Positions 13,422 through 21,485 of a DNA stretch of 27,762 nucleotides are shown here, piece after piece (the stretch's first letter is position 1; every line of letters begins with the position of its first letter). Under the pieces are notes generated by a model. It ran no database searches, was not told where the DNA came from, and was given only the letters and a program-made list of their open reading frames with translations. The stretch is from an uncultured Shinella sp. (GTDB lineage Bacteria > Pseudomonadota > Alphaproteobacteria > Rhizobiales > Rhizobiaceae): NCBI RefSeq assembly GCF_946479415.1, contig NZ_CAMLFY010000054.1, positions 1-27,762 of the forward strand, given 5' to 3'. The translations under genes were made by a program, and so were the position numbers.

Positions 13422-14435
13422 TTAGAAACCAGCGAGAACGAGCTTGCCGCGCGTGCGCCCGCTCTCGATCATCGCATGGGCCTTCTTCAGGTTCTCCGCG
13501 TTGATCGTGCCGACGGTCTCCGCCAGCGTCGTGCGCAGGGTTCCCGCATCGACGAGACGCGAGACCTCGTTCAGAAGCGTGTGCTGCTCGATCATGTCAG
13601 GCGTCTGGAAGAGCGAGCGGGTGAACATCAGCTCCCAATGGGTCGAGACGGCCTTGCGCTTGAAGGGCATCACGTCGAGCACCTTCGGATCGTCGATCAG
13701 GCCGAAGCGGCCCTGCGGGGCGATGGTCTCGACGATGGCCGCCAGATGATCCTCGGTATTGGTCGTCGAAAAGACGAAGGCCGGCGCGCCGATGCCGAGG
13801 GCTGCCACCTCATCGGCGAGCGGCTTGCTGTGATCCACCACATGATGCGCGCCGAGCGACTTGACCCATTCCGCCGTTTCGGGTCGCGAGGCAGTGGCGA
13901 TGACGGTGAGATCGGTCAGGTGGCGGGCGAGCTGCACGGCAATCGAGCCGACGCCTCCGGCGCCGCCGATGATGAGGATCGCCTTGGCGGCGCCCGGCAC
14001 GGCGTCGCGCACCTTCAGCCGGTCGAACAGCATTTCCCAGGCGGTGATCGCCGTCAGCGGCAGGGCTGCGGCGGCGGCAAAATCGAGCGAGGCGGGCTTG
14101 CGGCCGACGATACGCTCGTCGACGAGGTGGAATTCGGAATTCGTGCCCGGCCGGTCGATGGCGCCGGAATAGAACACGGCATCACCCGCCTTGAACAGCG
14201 TGACATCGGGGCCGACCGCCTTGACGATGCCGGCGGCGTCGAAACCGAGCACGCGCCATCCGCCATCGGCGGGTGCTGCATTACGCCGCAGCTTCGTATC
14301 GACGGGGTTGACCGAGACGGCCTTGATCTCGACCAGCAGGTCCCGTCCGCGGGGTTCCGGTGTGGGCAGGTCGATCTCGACGAGGGCGGTGTCGGCGGTG
14401 ATGGCCTGCGGGGTCTGGTAGGCGATGGCACGCAT
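13422..14435 (-). CDS. Zinc-type alcohol dehydrogenase family protein / NADPH:quinone reductase
   Basis: 337 aa from ATG 14435, with an ideal AAAGGAG 7 nt upstream; the longer open frame to 14909 is antisense to the HxlR gene and not real. MDR fold: N-terminal GroES-like domain (DLLVEIKAVSVNPVDTKLR, VLGFDAAGIVKAVG) and the NAD(P) motif IIGGAGGVGSIAVQLA. It lacks the GHE zinc signature, so it is a zinc-independent quinone-oxidoreductase-like member of the adh_fam_1 group. Expected role: NADPH-dependent reduction of quinones or enones, i.e. detoxification. It is divergent from an HxlR-type regulator with a palindrome between them, like the quinone- and aldehyde-responsive pairs known in other bacteria. 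Confidence 0.92.
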   Translation of the reverse strand: MRAIAYQTPQAITADTALVEIDLPTPEPRGRDLLVEIKAVSVNPVDTKLRRNAAPADGGWRVLGFDAAGIVKAVGPDVTLFKAGDAVFYSGAIDRPGTNSEFHLVDERIVGRKPASLDFAAAAALPLTAITAWEMLFDRLKVRDAVPGAAKAILIIGGAGGVGSIAVQLARHLTDLTVIATASRPETAEWVKSLGAHHVVDHSKPLADEVAALGIGAPAFVFSTTNTEDHLAAIVETIAPQGRFGLIDDPKVLDVMPFKRKAVSTHWELMFTRSLFQTPDMIEQHTLLNEVSRLVDAGTLRTTLAETVGTINAENLKKAHAMIESGRTRGKLVLAGF

Positions 14436-14496
14436 GGGTGTCTCCTTTCGCGTTGAATGGAGACTAGATGAAGAGTAACCTCGATCTTCGCAAGAA

Positions 14497-14511
14497 TGCA
14501 CATTTTGTGCA
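14497..14511. promoter_or_regulatory. Palindromic operator candidate between ADH and HxlR genes
   Basis: TGCACA-TTT-TGTGCA, a perfect 15-bp palindrome midway in the 102-bp divergent gap. A winged-helix dimer such as HxlR would fit. Target inferred from position. Confidence 0.6.
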
Positions 14512-14537
14512 CATAGTGTCGAAAAGGATACCGTGGC

Positions 14538-14945
14538 ATGTCCCGCCCGCGCGCCAAGCTCACCAAGAATTTTCCCGGCTGCCCGGTCGAATCGACGCTC
14601 TCCTTCCTCGACGGAAAATGGAAGGGCGTGATCCTCTATCACCTGATGATGGAGGGCACGTTGCGCTTCAACGAGCTGCGCCGCCGGCTGCCCAGCGTCA
14701 CGCAGCGCATGCTGACCAAGCAGCTGCGTGAGCTGGAGGATGCCGGCATCCTGTCGCGCACCATTTTCCCCGTCGTGCCACCGCGCGTCGATTATGCGCT
14801 GACAACGGCCGGCCGAAGCCTTGAGCCGATCATCCGGGCGCTGGCCGCCTGGGGCGCTCAGAACGTCATCTGCGAGGATGGCCAGAACGTCATCCGCCTT
14901 GCCCCGCAAACGGAAACGGCGTCCCCCGGAAGGGACGCCGCCTGA
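14538..14945 (+). CDS. HxlR-family transcriptional regulator
   Basis: 135 aa winged-helix DNA-binding protein. Seen: CPVESTLSFLDGKWKGVIL (HxlR signature with GGKW-like start), RFNELRRRLPSVTQRMLTKQ (recognition helix), LRELEDAGILSRTIFPVVPP and VDYALTTAGRSLEPI. C15 in the N-terminal C-P-V motif is the position used as a thiol redox switch in HypR/QorR-type members. Start ATG 14538 after AAAAGGA. It is divergent from the quinone-reductase-like gene and probably represses it and itself, with relief by reactive electrophiles; that is inference from family and layout. The end of the gene contains the arms of a terminator hairpin. Confidence 0.95.
   Translation: MSRPRAKLTKNFPGCPVESTLSFLDGKWKGVILYHLMMEGTLRFNELRRRLPSVTQRMLTKQLRELEDAGILSRTIFPVVPPRVDYALTTAGRSLEPIIRALAAWGAQNVICEDGQNVIRLAPQTETASPGRDAA
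14918..14939. terminator. Hairpin overlapping the HxlR 3' end
   Basis: GGCGTCCC-CCGGAA-GGGACGCC lies within the last codons of the HxlR gene and 28 nt beyond the convergent MFS stop. On the plus strand GCCTGATTTT follows, on the minus GTTTCCGTTT, so it may serve both genes. Confidence 0.6.
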
Positions 14946-14966
14946 TTTTCAGGGTCTTGAACGCCG

Positions 14967-16205
14967 TCACTCGGCCGGGCAGACCGGCGTTTCCTCGTTG
15001 TCGATCTTGTCGAGCGTCATCGAGACCAGATAGATGCCGAAGCCGACCACCGCCGTTGCCGCCCCTACGAAGCCCATCGAGCCGTAGCCGTAACCGGCGC
15101 TGATCGCCATGCCGCCGAACAGCGCGCCGAGCGCATTGGCAACGTTGAAGGCGGAGTGGTTGAGGGCGGCGGCGAGCGTCTGCGCATCGCCGGCCACATC
15201 CATCAGGCGCGTCTGGAGCGCGGGACCGACAACGAAGCTGCAACCGATGAGGAAGCAGCAGACGCCGAGCAGGATCGGGTTCTCCGCCGTCAGCGACAGG
15301 CTGATCAGCACGAAGAAGTAGAGCACCAGCGACCAGCCGATGGTGCGCATCAGCGAGAGATCGGCAAGCTTGGCGCCAAAAATGTTGCCGACGATCATGC
15401 CGCAGCCGAAGATCGCCATGATGACCGGCACCATGCTGACATGGAGGCCGGCGACCTCGGTAACGATCGGCGAGATGTAGCTGAACACGGCGAACATGCC
15501 GCAGAAGCCGGTGGCCGCGATGCCGAGCGTCAGCCAGACCTGCTTGCGCTTCAGCGCCCCGAGTTCCGTCAGCGCATTGATGCCCTTCGGCGCCTTGTCG
15601 CGCGGCAGGAAGATGGCGATGAGGGCGACGGTCAGCATGCCGGTGATGCCGACGGCGACGAACATGAACTGCCAGTCGAAGAGCTGGCCGAAGAAAGCGG
15701 CGAGCGGTGTGCCGATCAGCGTTGCGACCGTCAGGCCGAGCATGACCTTGCCGACAGCCTGCGTGCGCTTGTTGACCGGCACCATGGAGGCGGCGACCAG
15801 CGCTGCAACGCCGAAATAGGCGCCGTGCGGCAGGCCGGCCAGGAAGCGGAACAGGATAAAGCTCTCGAAGGTCGGGGCGACCGCGCTGGCGAGATTACCG
15901 GCGGCAAACAGGCCCATCAGCACCAGCAGCAGGTCGCGACGGCGGAAACGCGCACCGATGACGGCGATAACGGGAGCACCCACCACGACGCCGAAAGCAT
16001 AGGCGCTGATGACGTAACCGGCCTGCGCCGTCGTCACGCCGAAGGTCGTGCCGACATCCGGCAGCAGGCCCATGATGGCGAATTCGCCGGTGCCGATGCC
16101 GAAGCTGCCGACGGCCAGCGCCAGGATGATGAGGGTGACGGTGAGGGCTGGAATCGGCGGCTGCCCGGAGGAGAGGGCGGCGTTGGGCAGGGGGTGTTCA
16201 GTCAC
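14967..16205 (-). CDS. MFS transporter, DHA1/AraJ-like efflux type
   Basis: 412 aa from GTG 16205 (GGAG 7 nt upstream), or 426 aa from ATG 16247 (weaker GAGGGA upstream). Twelve hydrophobic segments; the first contains GSFGIGTGEFAIMGLLPDVG, the signature of the AraJ/PbuE/YdhP group of exporters, followed by AYAFGVVVGAPVIAVIGARFRRR with the loop 2-3 motif. The second half has GNIFGAKLADLSLMRTIGW. Members export sugars, purines or drugs; the substrate is unknown here. Convergent with the HxlR gene, with a shared hairpin. Upstream is a long gap (to 16560) divergent from the diacylglycerol-kinase-like gene. Confidence 0.9.
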   Translation of the reverse strand: MTEHPLPNAALSSGQPPIPALTVTLIILALAVGSFGIGTGEFAIMGLLPDVGTTFGVTTAQAGYVISAYAFGVVVGAPVIAVIGARFRRRDLLLVLMGLFAAGNLASAVAPTFESFILFRFLAGLPHGAYFGVAALVAASMVPVNKRTQAVGKVMLGLTVATLIGTPLAAFFGQLFDWQFMFVAVGITGMLTVALIAIFLPRDKAPKGINALTELGALKRKQVWLTLGIAATGFCGMFAVFSYISPIVTEVAGLHVSMVPVIMAIFGCGMIVGNIFGAKLADLSLMRTIGWSLVLYFFVLISLSLTAENPILLGVCCFLIGCSFVVGPALQTRLMDVAGDAQTLAAALNHSAFNVANALGALFGGMAISAGYGYGSMGFVGAATAVVGFGIYLVSMTLDKIDNEETPVCPAE

Positions 16206-16247
16206 GGGTCGGCTCCGCAGATAGGATGGCGCACGCGGACAATCCAT

Positions 16248-16560
16248 GACGGTCCCTCACAAGGGCGGCCACTCCTCCTGGCTGCTGATGTGGTTTGGTC
16301 CGGCCGGATCGGCCACGATAAGGAAGGTAAATTCAAGCCGGCGGGCGCACTCCCGACGCACGCGACCGGCTTGCACTATATCAAACTAAGGCAAACTTCC
16401 TATCCTGATTTTTCACCTCCCCGCATTTGGCCAACACGGGGGCATTTTCACGATTTGTTGCACTCTGTTTCGTCTGCGCCTGTTAATCGCCGCTTTCTAG
16501 ACTATCTAATGGATCGACTTCACCCTTCAGGCGTTCTCGGCCGACAAGCGGAGTATACGA
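16248..16560. other. Divergent intergenic region, MFS / diacylglycerol-kinase-like genes
   Basis: About 310 bp without a gene. The part nearest the kinase gene (16380-16500) is AT-richer than its surroundings and probably holds the promoters. I see no clear terminator, operator or RNA. Confidence 0.5.
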
Positions 16561-17499
16561 ATGAGAGTACAGGCGATTTTCAACAGGGACGGGGGGACGT
16601 TCCGCACCACCGACATGGAGGCTTATGCCCGCCATGCCGAGAAGGTTTTTGCGGAGGCAGGGCACCATCTCGATTGCGATATCGTCGAAGGGGCCGATAT
16701 CGAAATGGCGCTGCGCCGCTGTTCGGACCGCAATGATCTCGATGCGATGCTGGCCGGCGGCGGTGACGGCACGGTCTCGGCCGCGGCCGGTTTCGCCTGG
16801 CAGAACAAGATGCCGCTCGGCATCATCCCGGCCGGCACGATGAACCTCTTTGCGCGCTCGCTGAAGATCCCGCTCGATATCTGGCAGGCGATCGACGCGC
16901 TGGCCGACGGCGATATCGCCGCCGCCGATATCGGCACGGCGGATGACCGCGCCTTCGTGCACCAGTTTTCCGCCGGCCTGCATGCCCGCATGGTGCGGCT
17001 GCGCAATGCCATGACCTACCGTTCGCGTGTCGGCAAGATCGCCGCCAACACCCGCGCGGCCGTCGGTGTTATCCTCAATCCGCCGGAATTCGAGGTGGAG
17101 TTCGATGTCGACGGCGTGCAGGAGCACCGCAAGGTCTCGGCCATCAATGTCTCGAACAACCGGTTCGGCGAAAACGGCCTGCTCTATGCGGAAGACCTGA
17201 CCGGTGGTCATCTCGGCTTCTACACGACGAACCCGCTGAAACCGGCCGGCGTCGCCCGGCTGGCCTTCGATATCCTGCGGGGAAAACTGCGCGAGAATGC
17301 CGACGTCACGGAAATGACCGGCACGGCCGTGGACCTGCATTTCCCGAAGGTCGATCGCGCCATCAACTGCGTCATCGATGGTGAATTGTTGCCGATGGAC
17401 CGGGACGTCTCGATCCGCCTGCATCCCGGTGAGCTGAAGGTCATCGTGCCCAAGGCCCAGGAGAAGGCCTCGACCTCTACCGAAACGGCCGCCGCCTGA
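16561..17499 (+). CDS. Diacylglycerol kinase-family lipid kinase (DagK/LCB5-like)
   Basis: 312 aa. ATP-dependent phosphorylation of a lipid alcohol is the family activity. The catalytic domain starts with MRVQAIFNRDGGTFR and carries the nucleotide motif AGGGDGTVSAAAG (G66-G67-G68-D69-G70-T71) and GIIPAGTMNLFARSL, matching GGDGT and P-x-GT-x-N-x-A-R of the family. The C-terminal half (AINVSNNRFGENGLLYAEDLTGG and NCVIDGELLP) is the usual beta-sandwich lobe. Start ATG 16561 with GGAG upstream. The stop overlaps the start of the next gene by one base (TGATG), so the NIPSNAP protein is probably made by translational coupling. Substrate not determinable. Confidence 0.9.
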   Translation: MRVQAIFNRDGGTFRTTDMEAYARHAEKVFAEAGHHLDCDIVEGADIEMALRRCSDRNDLDAMLAGGGDGTVSAAAGFAWQNKMPLGIIPAGTMNLFARSLKIPLDIWQAIDALADGDIAAADIGTADDRAFVHQFSAGLHARMVRLRNAMTYRSRVGKIAANTRAAVGVILNPPEFEVEFDVDGVQEHRKVSAINVSNNRFGENGLLYAEDLTGGHLGFYTTNPLKPAGVARLAFDILRGKLRENADVTEMTGTAVDLHFPKVDRAINCVIDGELLPMDRDVSIRLHPGELKVIVPKAQEKASTSTETAAA

Positions 17500-17864
17500 T
17501 GCGGAAAGTGCCGGTTACCTGCGAGGTTCGTTATTGCCTGGATCCCCTGAGGATCGCGGATTTCCACGACTATGCGCGGATCTGGACCACGCTCATCGAG
17601 CGCTATGGCGGAACGCACCACGGCTATTTCATGCCGCGCCAAAAACCCGAAGGCGCCGCGGTGAGTTTTCCCGGTGCGGGCGGCGAGGGTGCGAACGATA
17701 TCGCCGCGGCGCTCTTCACGTTCCCGGATGAGACGGCCTATCTGCTCTATCGCGACAAGGTCGCCGAGGATGTCGATGGCATCGCGGCCAATGCCCGCTT
17801 CTTGGAAAATCCGCCCTTCAAGAGCTATGAGCGAACCTTCCTGCAACCGCTTTCGGACGATTGA
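17499..17864 (+). CDS. NIPSNAP-family protein
   Basis: 121 aa. The sequence begins MRKVPVTCEVRYCLDPLRIA and contains FHDYARIWTTLIERYGGTHHGYFMP, ALFTFPDETAYLLYRDKVAED and FLENPPFKSYERTFLQP. The dimeric alpha-beta barrel pattern with W, GG-x-H-G-Y and a C-terminal ER-x-FL is that of NIPSNAP proteins, whose function in bacteria is unknown. Its ATG overlaps the stop of the lipid-kinase gene (TGATG), so the two are expressed together. A mirror-symmetric GC hairpin without T-tract follows before the convergent glutamine-synthetase-like gene. Confidence 0.88.
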   Translation: MRKVPVTCEVRYCLDPLRIADFHDYARIWTTLIERYGGTHHGYFMPRQKPEGAAVSFPGAGGEGANDIAAALFTFPDETAYLLYRDKVAEDVDGIAANARFLENPPFKSYERTFLQPLSDD

Positions 17865-17895
17865 CGGCCTCCACGCATGGCGCGCGCGGAGGCCG
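17865..17895. terminator. Hairpin between convergent NIPSNAP and glutamine-synthetase-like genes
   Basis: CGGCCTCC (17865-17872) pairs with GGAGGCCG (17888-17895). No T-tract on either side, so a weak or factor-assisted terminator. Confidence 0.45.
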
Positions 17896-17903
17896 GTCGC
17901 GTC

Positions 17904-19274
17904 TTAGATGCGCGGCAGATAGGTCTGGTAGTCGAAATCCGAGACCGTGCGCAGGTAGGTGATCGCTTCCTTGCGCTTCGTATCGCCGTAGAGCTTCTGA
18001 TATTCCGCGCCGAACGCGTCCTTGATGAAGGGCGAGGCGGAGAATTCTTCCACGGCGGTCAGGAAATCGTGCGTCAGGCGCTTGGCATCCGGCGCATCCT
18101 TGCCCGGTTCCGTCACCGGACCCGGATCGAGCTCGTTGTCGAGGCCGAGCAGGATGCCGCCGAGGATCGCCGTCAGCAGCAGATACGGGTTGACGTCGGC
18201 ACCCGCGACGCGGTGCTCGACGCGGGCCGCCGGACCATCCTTGTCAGGAATACGGATCGCGGTGCCGCGGTGGCCGAAGCCCCAGGTCAAATCAACAGGC
18301 GCGAAGGAGCCCGGCTGGAAGCGGCGGTAGGAATTGGCGAAGGGCGCGAAGACGAGCTGCGCATCGCGCATCGTGGCGAGCATACCGGCGCAGATCGATT
18401 TCAGCTTGGCCGGGTCGCCGCCCTTGGCGTCGAGGATGTTCTTGCCGTCCTTGTCGATGACGCTGCAATGCACATGCAGGCCCGAGCCCGCCTGGTCGGC
18501 ATAGGGCTTTGCCATGCAGGTGGACTTCAGCCCGAAACGGGGCGCGGCCAGCTCGGCGATGCGCTTGAGGTAAATGCAATCGTCGGCAGCTGCGAGCGCG
18601 TCCGGCCGGTGCAGCAGGTTGATCTCGAACTGGCCGGGGCCGAATTCGGCCGTCGTCGCGTCCGCCGGCAGCTCCATGTCCCTCGCCCAGGCACGCACCG
18701 TCTGGAGATAGCCGTCGAGCGCGTCGGTGGCGCGCATGTCGTAGAGCTGGTAGCCGTTCGGCTGGTCGCGATACATCAGGGAAGCCGGCGGGCGCGGCTT
18801 GCCCGTCACGTGCCAGTCGTCCTGCACCACGTAGAATTCGAGTTCGGTCGCGACGACGGGCGTCAAGCCCCGGTCTTCGAAGCGCTTCAGCATGCGCGCG
18901 AGAATGGCGCGCGGGTCCATGAAGGAGGGCGTGCCGTCGAATTCGTGCATGGTGGCGAGCACCTGCTTCGAGCCTTCCGGCGCCCAGGGCATCACCGCCA
19001 GCGAGCGGCGGTCGGGAATGCACACGCCGTCGGGATCGCCGACGGAAAGCGACAGGCCGGTGATGTCGTCGTTGTCGTCGCCCCAGATGTCGAGCGACTG
19101 GGTGGAGGAGGGCAGGCGCACCGAGCCGTCCCAGATTTTCTTCTCGCCTTCGAGCGGAACCTGCTTGCCGCGAAGATCGCCGTTCATGCCGACGAGGAGG
19201 ATTTCGATACGGGCCGGAGCATTGATGGGCGCATTGGCGGACGGCGAACCGGCAGCCTTCTTGTCATTTGTCAT
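17904..19274 (-). CDS. Glutamine synthetase-family protein, gamma-glutamylpolyamine synthetase-like (PuuA/SpuB type)
   Basis: 456 aa from ATG 19274. Likely ligates glutamate to putrescine or another polyamine using ATP. The N-terminal beta-grasp part has LLVGMNGDLRGKQVP, then the catalytic domain with ATELEFYVV, EFGPGQFEINL, GSGLHVHCSVID and FAPFANSYRRFQPGSFAP; the C-terminus has ARVEHRVAGADVNPYLLLTA. These match the GS metal and ATP motifs, but the length and the DxRG-like start (GDLRGK) are of the PuuA/GlnA3-like group rather than GlnA, and the adenylylation segment of GlnA is absent. Divergent from a polyamine-aminotransferase-like gene, which supports a polyamine role. The ribosome binding site is modest (GCAGG). 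Confidence 0.88.
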   Translation of the reverse strand: MTNDKKAAGSPSANAPINAPARIEILLVGMNGDLRGKQVPLEGEKKIWDGSVRLPSSTQSLDIWGDDNDDITGLSLSVGDPDGVCIPDRRSLAVMPWAPEGSKQVLATMHEFDGTPSFMDPRAILARMLKRFEDRGLTPVVATELEFYVVQDDWHVTGKPRPPASLMYRDQPNGYQLYDMRATDALDGYLQTVRAWARDMELPADATTAEFGPGQFEINLLHRPDALAAADDCIYLKRIAELAAPRFGLKSTCMAKPYADQAGSGLHVHCSVIDKDGKNILDAKGGDPAKLKSICAGMLATMRDAQLVFAPFANSYRRFQPGSFAPVDLTWGFGHRGTAIRIPDKDGPAARVEHRVAGADVNPYLLLTAILGGILLGLDNELDPGPVTEPGKDAPDAKRLTHDFLTAVEEFSASPFIKDAFGAEYQKLYGDTKRKEAITYLRTVSDFDYQTYLPRI

Positions 19275-19338
19275 GGTGCCTGCTTTTGTTTGGCGGGAAG
19301 CACGGACAAGAAATTTTGCTTGCGCTCGATCTCTTGCC

Positions 19339-19361
19339 AAATGCCTGTTGTATGGGCATTT
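19339..19361. promoter_or_regulatory. Inverted repeat in the divergent polyamine promoter region
   Basis: AAATGCC (19339-19345) and GGCATTT (19355-19361) with a 9-nt spacer, central in the 148-bp gap between the divergent synthetase-like and aminotransferase-like genes. Position and symmetry fit a shared operator; no regulator gene is adjacent. Confidence 0.5.
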
Positions 19362-19422
19362 TCGTAACCCATTCTGTCCCGGCGTTCAATAAGGCGGGAC
19401 CTACCCCCAAGGATGTATTCAA

Positions 19423-20796
19423 ATGTCGAAGACCAGCGCAGCAGCCGTTTCGAACCTCGGTGCCCTCGATGCAGCCCATCATCTTCACCCCTTCTCGGAC
19501 ATGAAGAAGCTGAACGCGACCGGCACGCGCATCATCGAGCGCGGTGAGGGCTGCCACATCTTCGACAACCACGGAAAGCGCTATCTCGACGGCTTCGCCG
19601 GCCTCTGGTGCGTCAATATCGGCTATGGCCGCAAAGAGATCACCGACGCCGTCGTGCGCCAGATGAACGAGCTGCCTTACTACAACACGTTCTTCGGCAC
19701 GACGACGCCGCCGGCCGTCCTGCTCGCGCAGAAGATCACGTCGCATGCCGGCCCGAACATCAACCGCGTGTTCTTCACCGGCTCGGGATCGGAGGCAAAC
19801 GACACCTGGTTCCGCATGGCCCGCGTCTATTGGGGCGCCATGGGCAAGCCGACCAAGAAGGCTGTTATTGCCCGCAAGAACGGCTATCACGGTTCCACCG
19901 TCGCCGGCGCCTCGCTCGGCGGCATGAAGTGGATGCACGAGCAGGGCGACCTGCCGATCGCCGGCATCCACCACATCGACCAGCCCTTCTGGTATGCCGA
20001 GGGCGGCGACCTGACGTCGGACGAATTCGGCGTGAAGATGGCCCGCCAGCTGGAAGAGAAGATCGACGAGCTGGGCGAAGACAATGTCGCCGCTTTCGTT
20101 GCCGAGCCGATCCAGGGTGCGGGCGGCGTCATCGTCCCGCCGGCCACCTACTGGCCGGAAATCGCCCGCATCTGCAAAGCGCGCAACATCCTGCTCGTCT
20201 GCGATGAGGTGATCTGCGGCTTCGGCCGTACCGGCCACTGGTTCGGCCACCAGCACTTTGGCGTGGAACCGGACTTGGCACCCATCGCCAAGGGGCTGTC
20301 CTCGGGTTATCTCCCGATCGGCGGCGTCATGGTCTCCGACCGGGTCGGCAATGTGCTGGTCGAGGAGGTCGGCGATTTCAACCACGGCTTCACCTATTCC
20401 GGCCACCCGGTCTGCGCGGCCGCCGCACTCGAAAACCTGCGCATCATCGAGGATGAAAAGCTCGTCGAACGCGTTCACGACGATATCGGCCCCTATCTCG
20501 CCGCCGGCCTGAAATCGCTGGAAGACCTGCCGATCGTCGGCGAAATCCAGCAGGTCGGCCTGATGGCCGCCGTGCAGCTCGCCGAGGACAAGACGACTCG
20601 CAAGCGCTTCGAGGACAAGGAAAAGGCCGGCGTCACGGTCCGCAACCATTGCCTGGAAAACGGCCTCGTTCTGCGCGCCACCGGCGACCGCATGCTCTTC
20701 TCCCCGCCGCTCGTCATCAGCCACGCTGAAGTCGATCAGATGATCGACATCACGCGGAAGGGGCTGGAACATGCGTGGACGGTGATGACGGCCTGA
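19423..20796 (+). CDS. Class III aminotransferase, putrescine/polyamine-pyruvate type (SpuC-like)
   Basis: 457 aa PLP-dependent omega-aminotransferase. Seen: GTRIIERGEGCHIFDNHGKR, YLDGFAGLWCVNIGYGR, the phosphate loop TGSGSEAND, NGYHGSTVAGASLGG, AEPIQGAGGVIVPP, the D-E-V-x-x-GFGRTG motif (CDEVICGFGRTGHWFG) and the PLP lysine K290 in APIAKGLSSGYLPIGG. The combination matches SpuC and related omega-amino acid:pyruvate transaminases (about 455 aa). It is divergent from the PuuA/SpuB-like gene, so putrescine or a related amine is the likely donor and pyruvate the acceptor. Start ATG 19423 with AAGGATG upstream. The stop is 6 bp from the convergent vapC end with no terminator seen. Confidence 0.93.
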   Translation: MSKTSAAAVSNLGALDAAHHLHPFSDMKKLNATGTRIIERGEGCHIFDNHGKRYLDGFAGLWCVNIGYGRKEITDAVVRQMNELPYYNTFFGTTTPPAVLLAQKITSHAGPNINRVFFTGSGSEANDTWFRMARVYWGAMGKPTKKAVIARKNGYHGSTVAGASLGGMKWMHEQGDLPIAGIHHIDQPFWYAEGGDLTSDEFGVKMARQLEEKIDELGEDNVAAFVAEPIQGAGGVIVPPATYWPEIARICKARNILLVCDEVICGFGRTGHWFGHQHFGVEPDLAPIAKGLSSGYLPIGGVMVSDRVGNVLVEEVGDFNHGFTYSGHPVCAAAALENLRIIEDEKLVERVHDDIGPYLAAGLKSLEDLPIVGEIQQVGLMAAVQLAEDKTTRKRFEDKEKAGVTVRNHCLENGLVLRATGDRMLFSPPLVISHAEVDQMIDITRKGLEHAWTVMTA

Positions 20797-20802
20797 TTGG
20801 CC

Positions 20803-21192
20803 TCAGGCGATCCGAAGGCCGAGATGCTCGGCCATCGGATCGAAGTCCCTGTCGGCATGGAGCAGGCTATGGCCGTGCTCCATGCAGTAGGTGCCGATGA
20901 TGAGATCGGCGGTCTTGCGGATGGTGATGCCTTTCGAACGCAACCGCCGAAAATTTTCGGCGGCCCTTATGGCAATTTCGGGGGATAGCATCGGGACAAC
21001 CTGGAACGGGGTCAGCCGCTTTTGAAGGTTGGCGGCATTCCCGTCGTTCTGGGCGCGCTGCAGGATTTCGAGAAGGACGATATCACCGAGCAGGATGTTG
21101 CGTGCTTTCGGTATCGTCTTGAGCTGCATGGATTGTGGCGTGTCTATACCGCGCAATGCCGCAATCCAGACCGAGCTATCAACGACAATCAT
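20803..21192 (-). CDS. vapC: VapC-type PIN-domain RNase toxin
   Basis: 129 aa. PIN ribonuclease with the metal-binding acidic residues in place: D5 (VVDSSVWI), E42 (LLEIL), D96 (TADLIIG) and D114 (LHADRDFD). The fold order and length are standard for VapC toxins, which cut RNA, in several cases tRNA. The start overlaps the stop of the antitoxin gene by 4 nt (ATGA), so the two are translated together. All catalytic positions are intact, so it should be active unless neutralised. Confidence 0.92.
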   Translation of the reverse strand: MIVVDSSVWIAALRGIDTPQSMQLKTIPKARNILLGDIVLLEILQRAQNDGNAANLQKRLTPFQVVPMLSPEIAIRAAENFRRLRSKGITIRKTADLIIGTYCMEHGHSLLHADRDFDPMAEHLGLRIA

Positions 21193-21419
21193 TCGGCAGC
21201 GTCATCCCGCAGCGTTTCAGGCGGTCCCCAGCCTGTGCGCATCGCATCGAGATCGCCTTCCCAGCCCATTCCCCAAAGTTCTTCCAGAGCCTTTCGTCGA
21301 CGCCATTCCTCTACAAGGTCGCGAAGTGCCAAATCGATGGTCGCCTTCTTTGTCGACAAGCCGGTGAGTTCCATCGCTTCTGCAATCAAGGCGTCATCAA
21401 GCTCGATATTCGTACGCAT
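21189..21419 (-). CDS. vapB: VapB-type ribbon-helix-helix antitoxin
   Basis: 76 aa. The N-terminus MRTNIELDDALIAEAMELTG with the following STKKATIDLALRDLV is the RHH DNA-binding segment of the VapB family; the C-terminal part (LWGMGWEGDLDAMRTGW) is the toxin-binding tail. First gene of the pair, with the 4-nt overlap to vapC. An inverted repeat just upstream of the start is the probable autoregulatory site. Confidence 0.92.
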   Translation of the reverse strand: MRTNIELDDALIAEAMELTGLSTKKATIDLALRDLVEEWRRRKALEELWGMGWEGDLDAMRTGWGPPETLRDDAAE

Positions 21420-21432
21420 ACTGGCCTCACCC

Positions 21433-21462
21433 TGGTGTATGAAACACGAAAATCATACACCA
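21433..21462. promoter_or_regulatory. vapBC operator (inverted repeat)
   Basis: TGGTGTATGA (21433-21442) and TCATACACCA (21453-21462), 10-bp perfect arms with a 10-nt spacer, 14 nt upstream of the vapB start. This is the expected place and shape for binding of the VapBC complex through its RHH dimers. Confidence 0.75.
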
Positions 21463-21485
21463 AGGCGTAGCCGCTCACAACGCAA

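Noticed and set aside
15156..16736. Long plus-strand ORF opposite the AraJ-like MFS gene
   Set aside because: Antisense shadow that also runs through the divergent promoter region into the start of the lipid kinase gene in another frame.
19264..20772. Long minus-strand ORF opposite the SpuC-like gene
   Set aside because: Shadow frame; composition is typical of reverse-strand reading of a GC-rich gene, and no ribosome binding site was seen.
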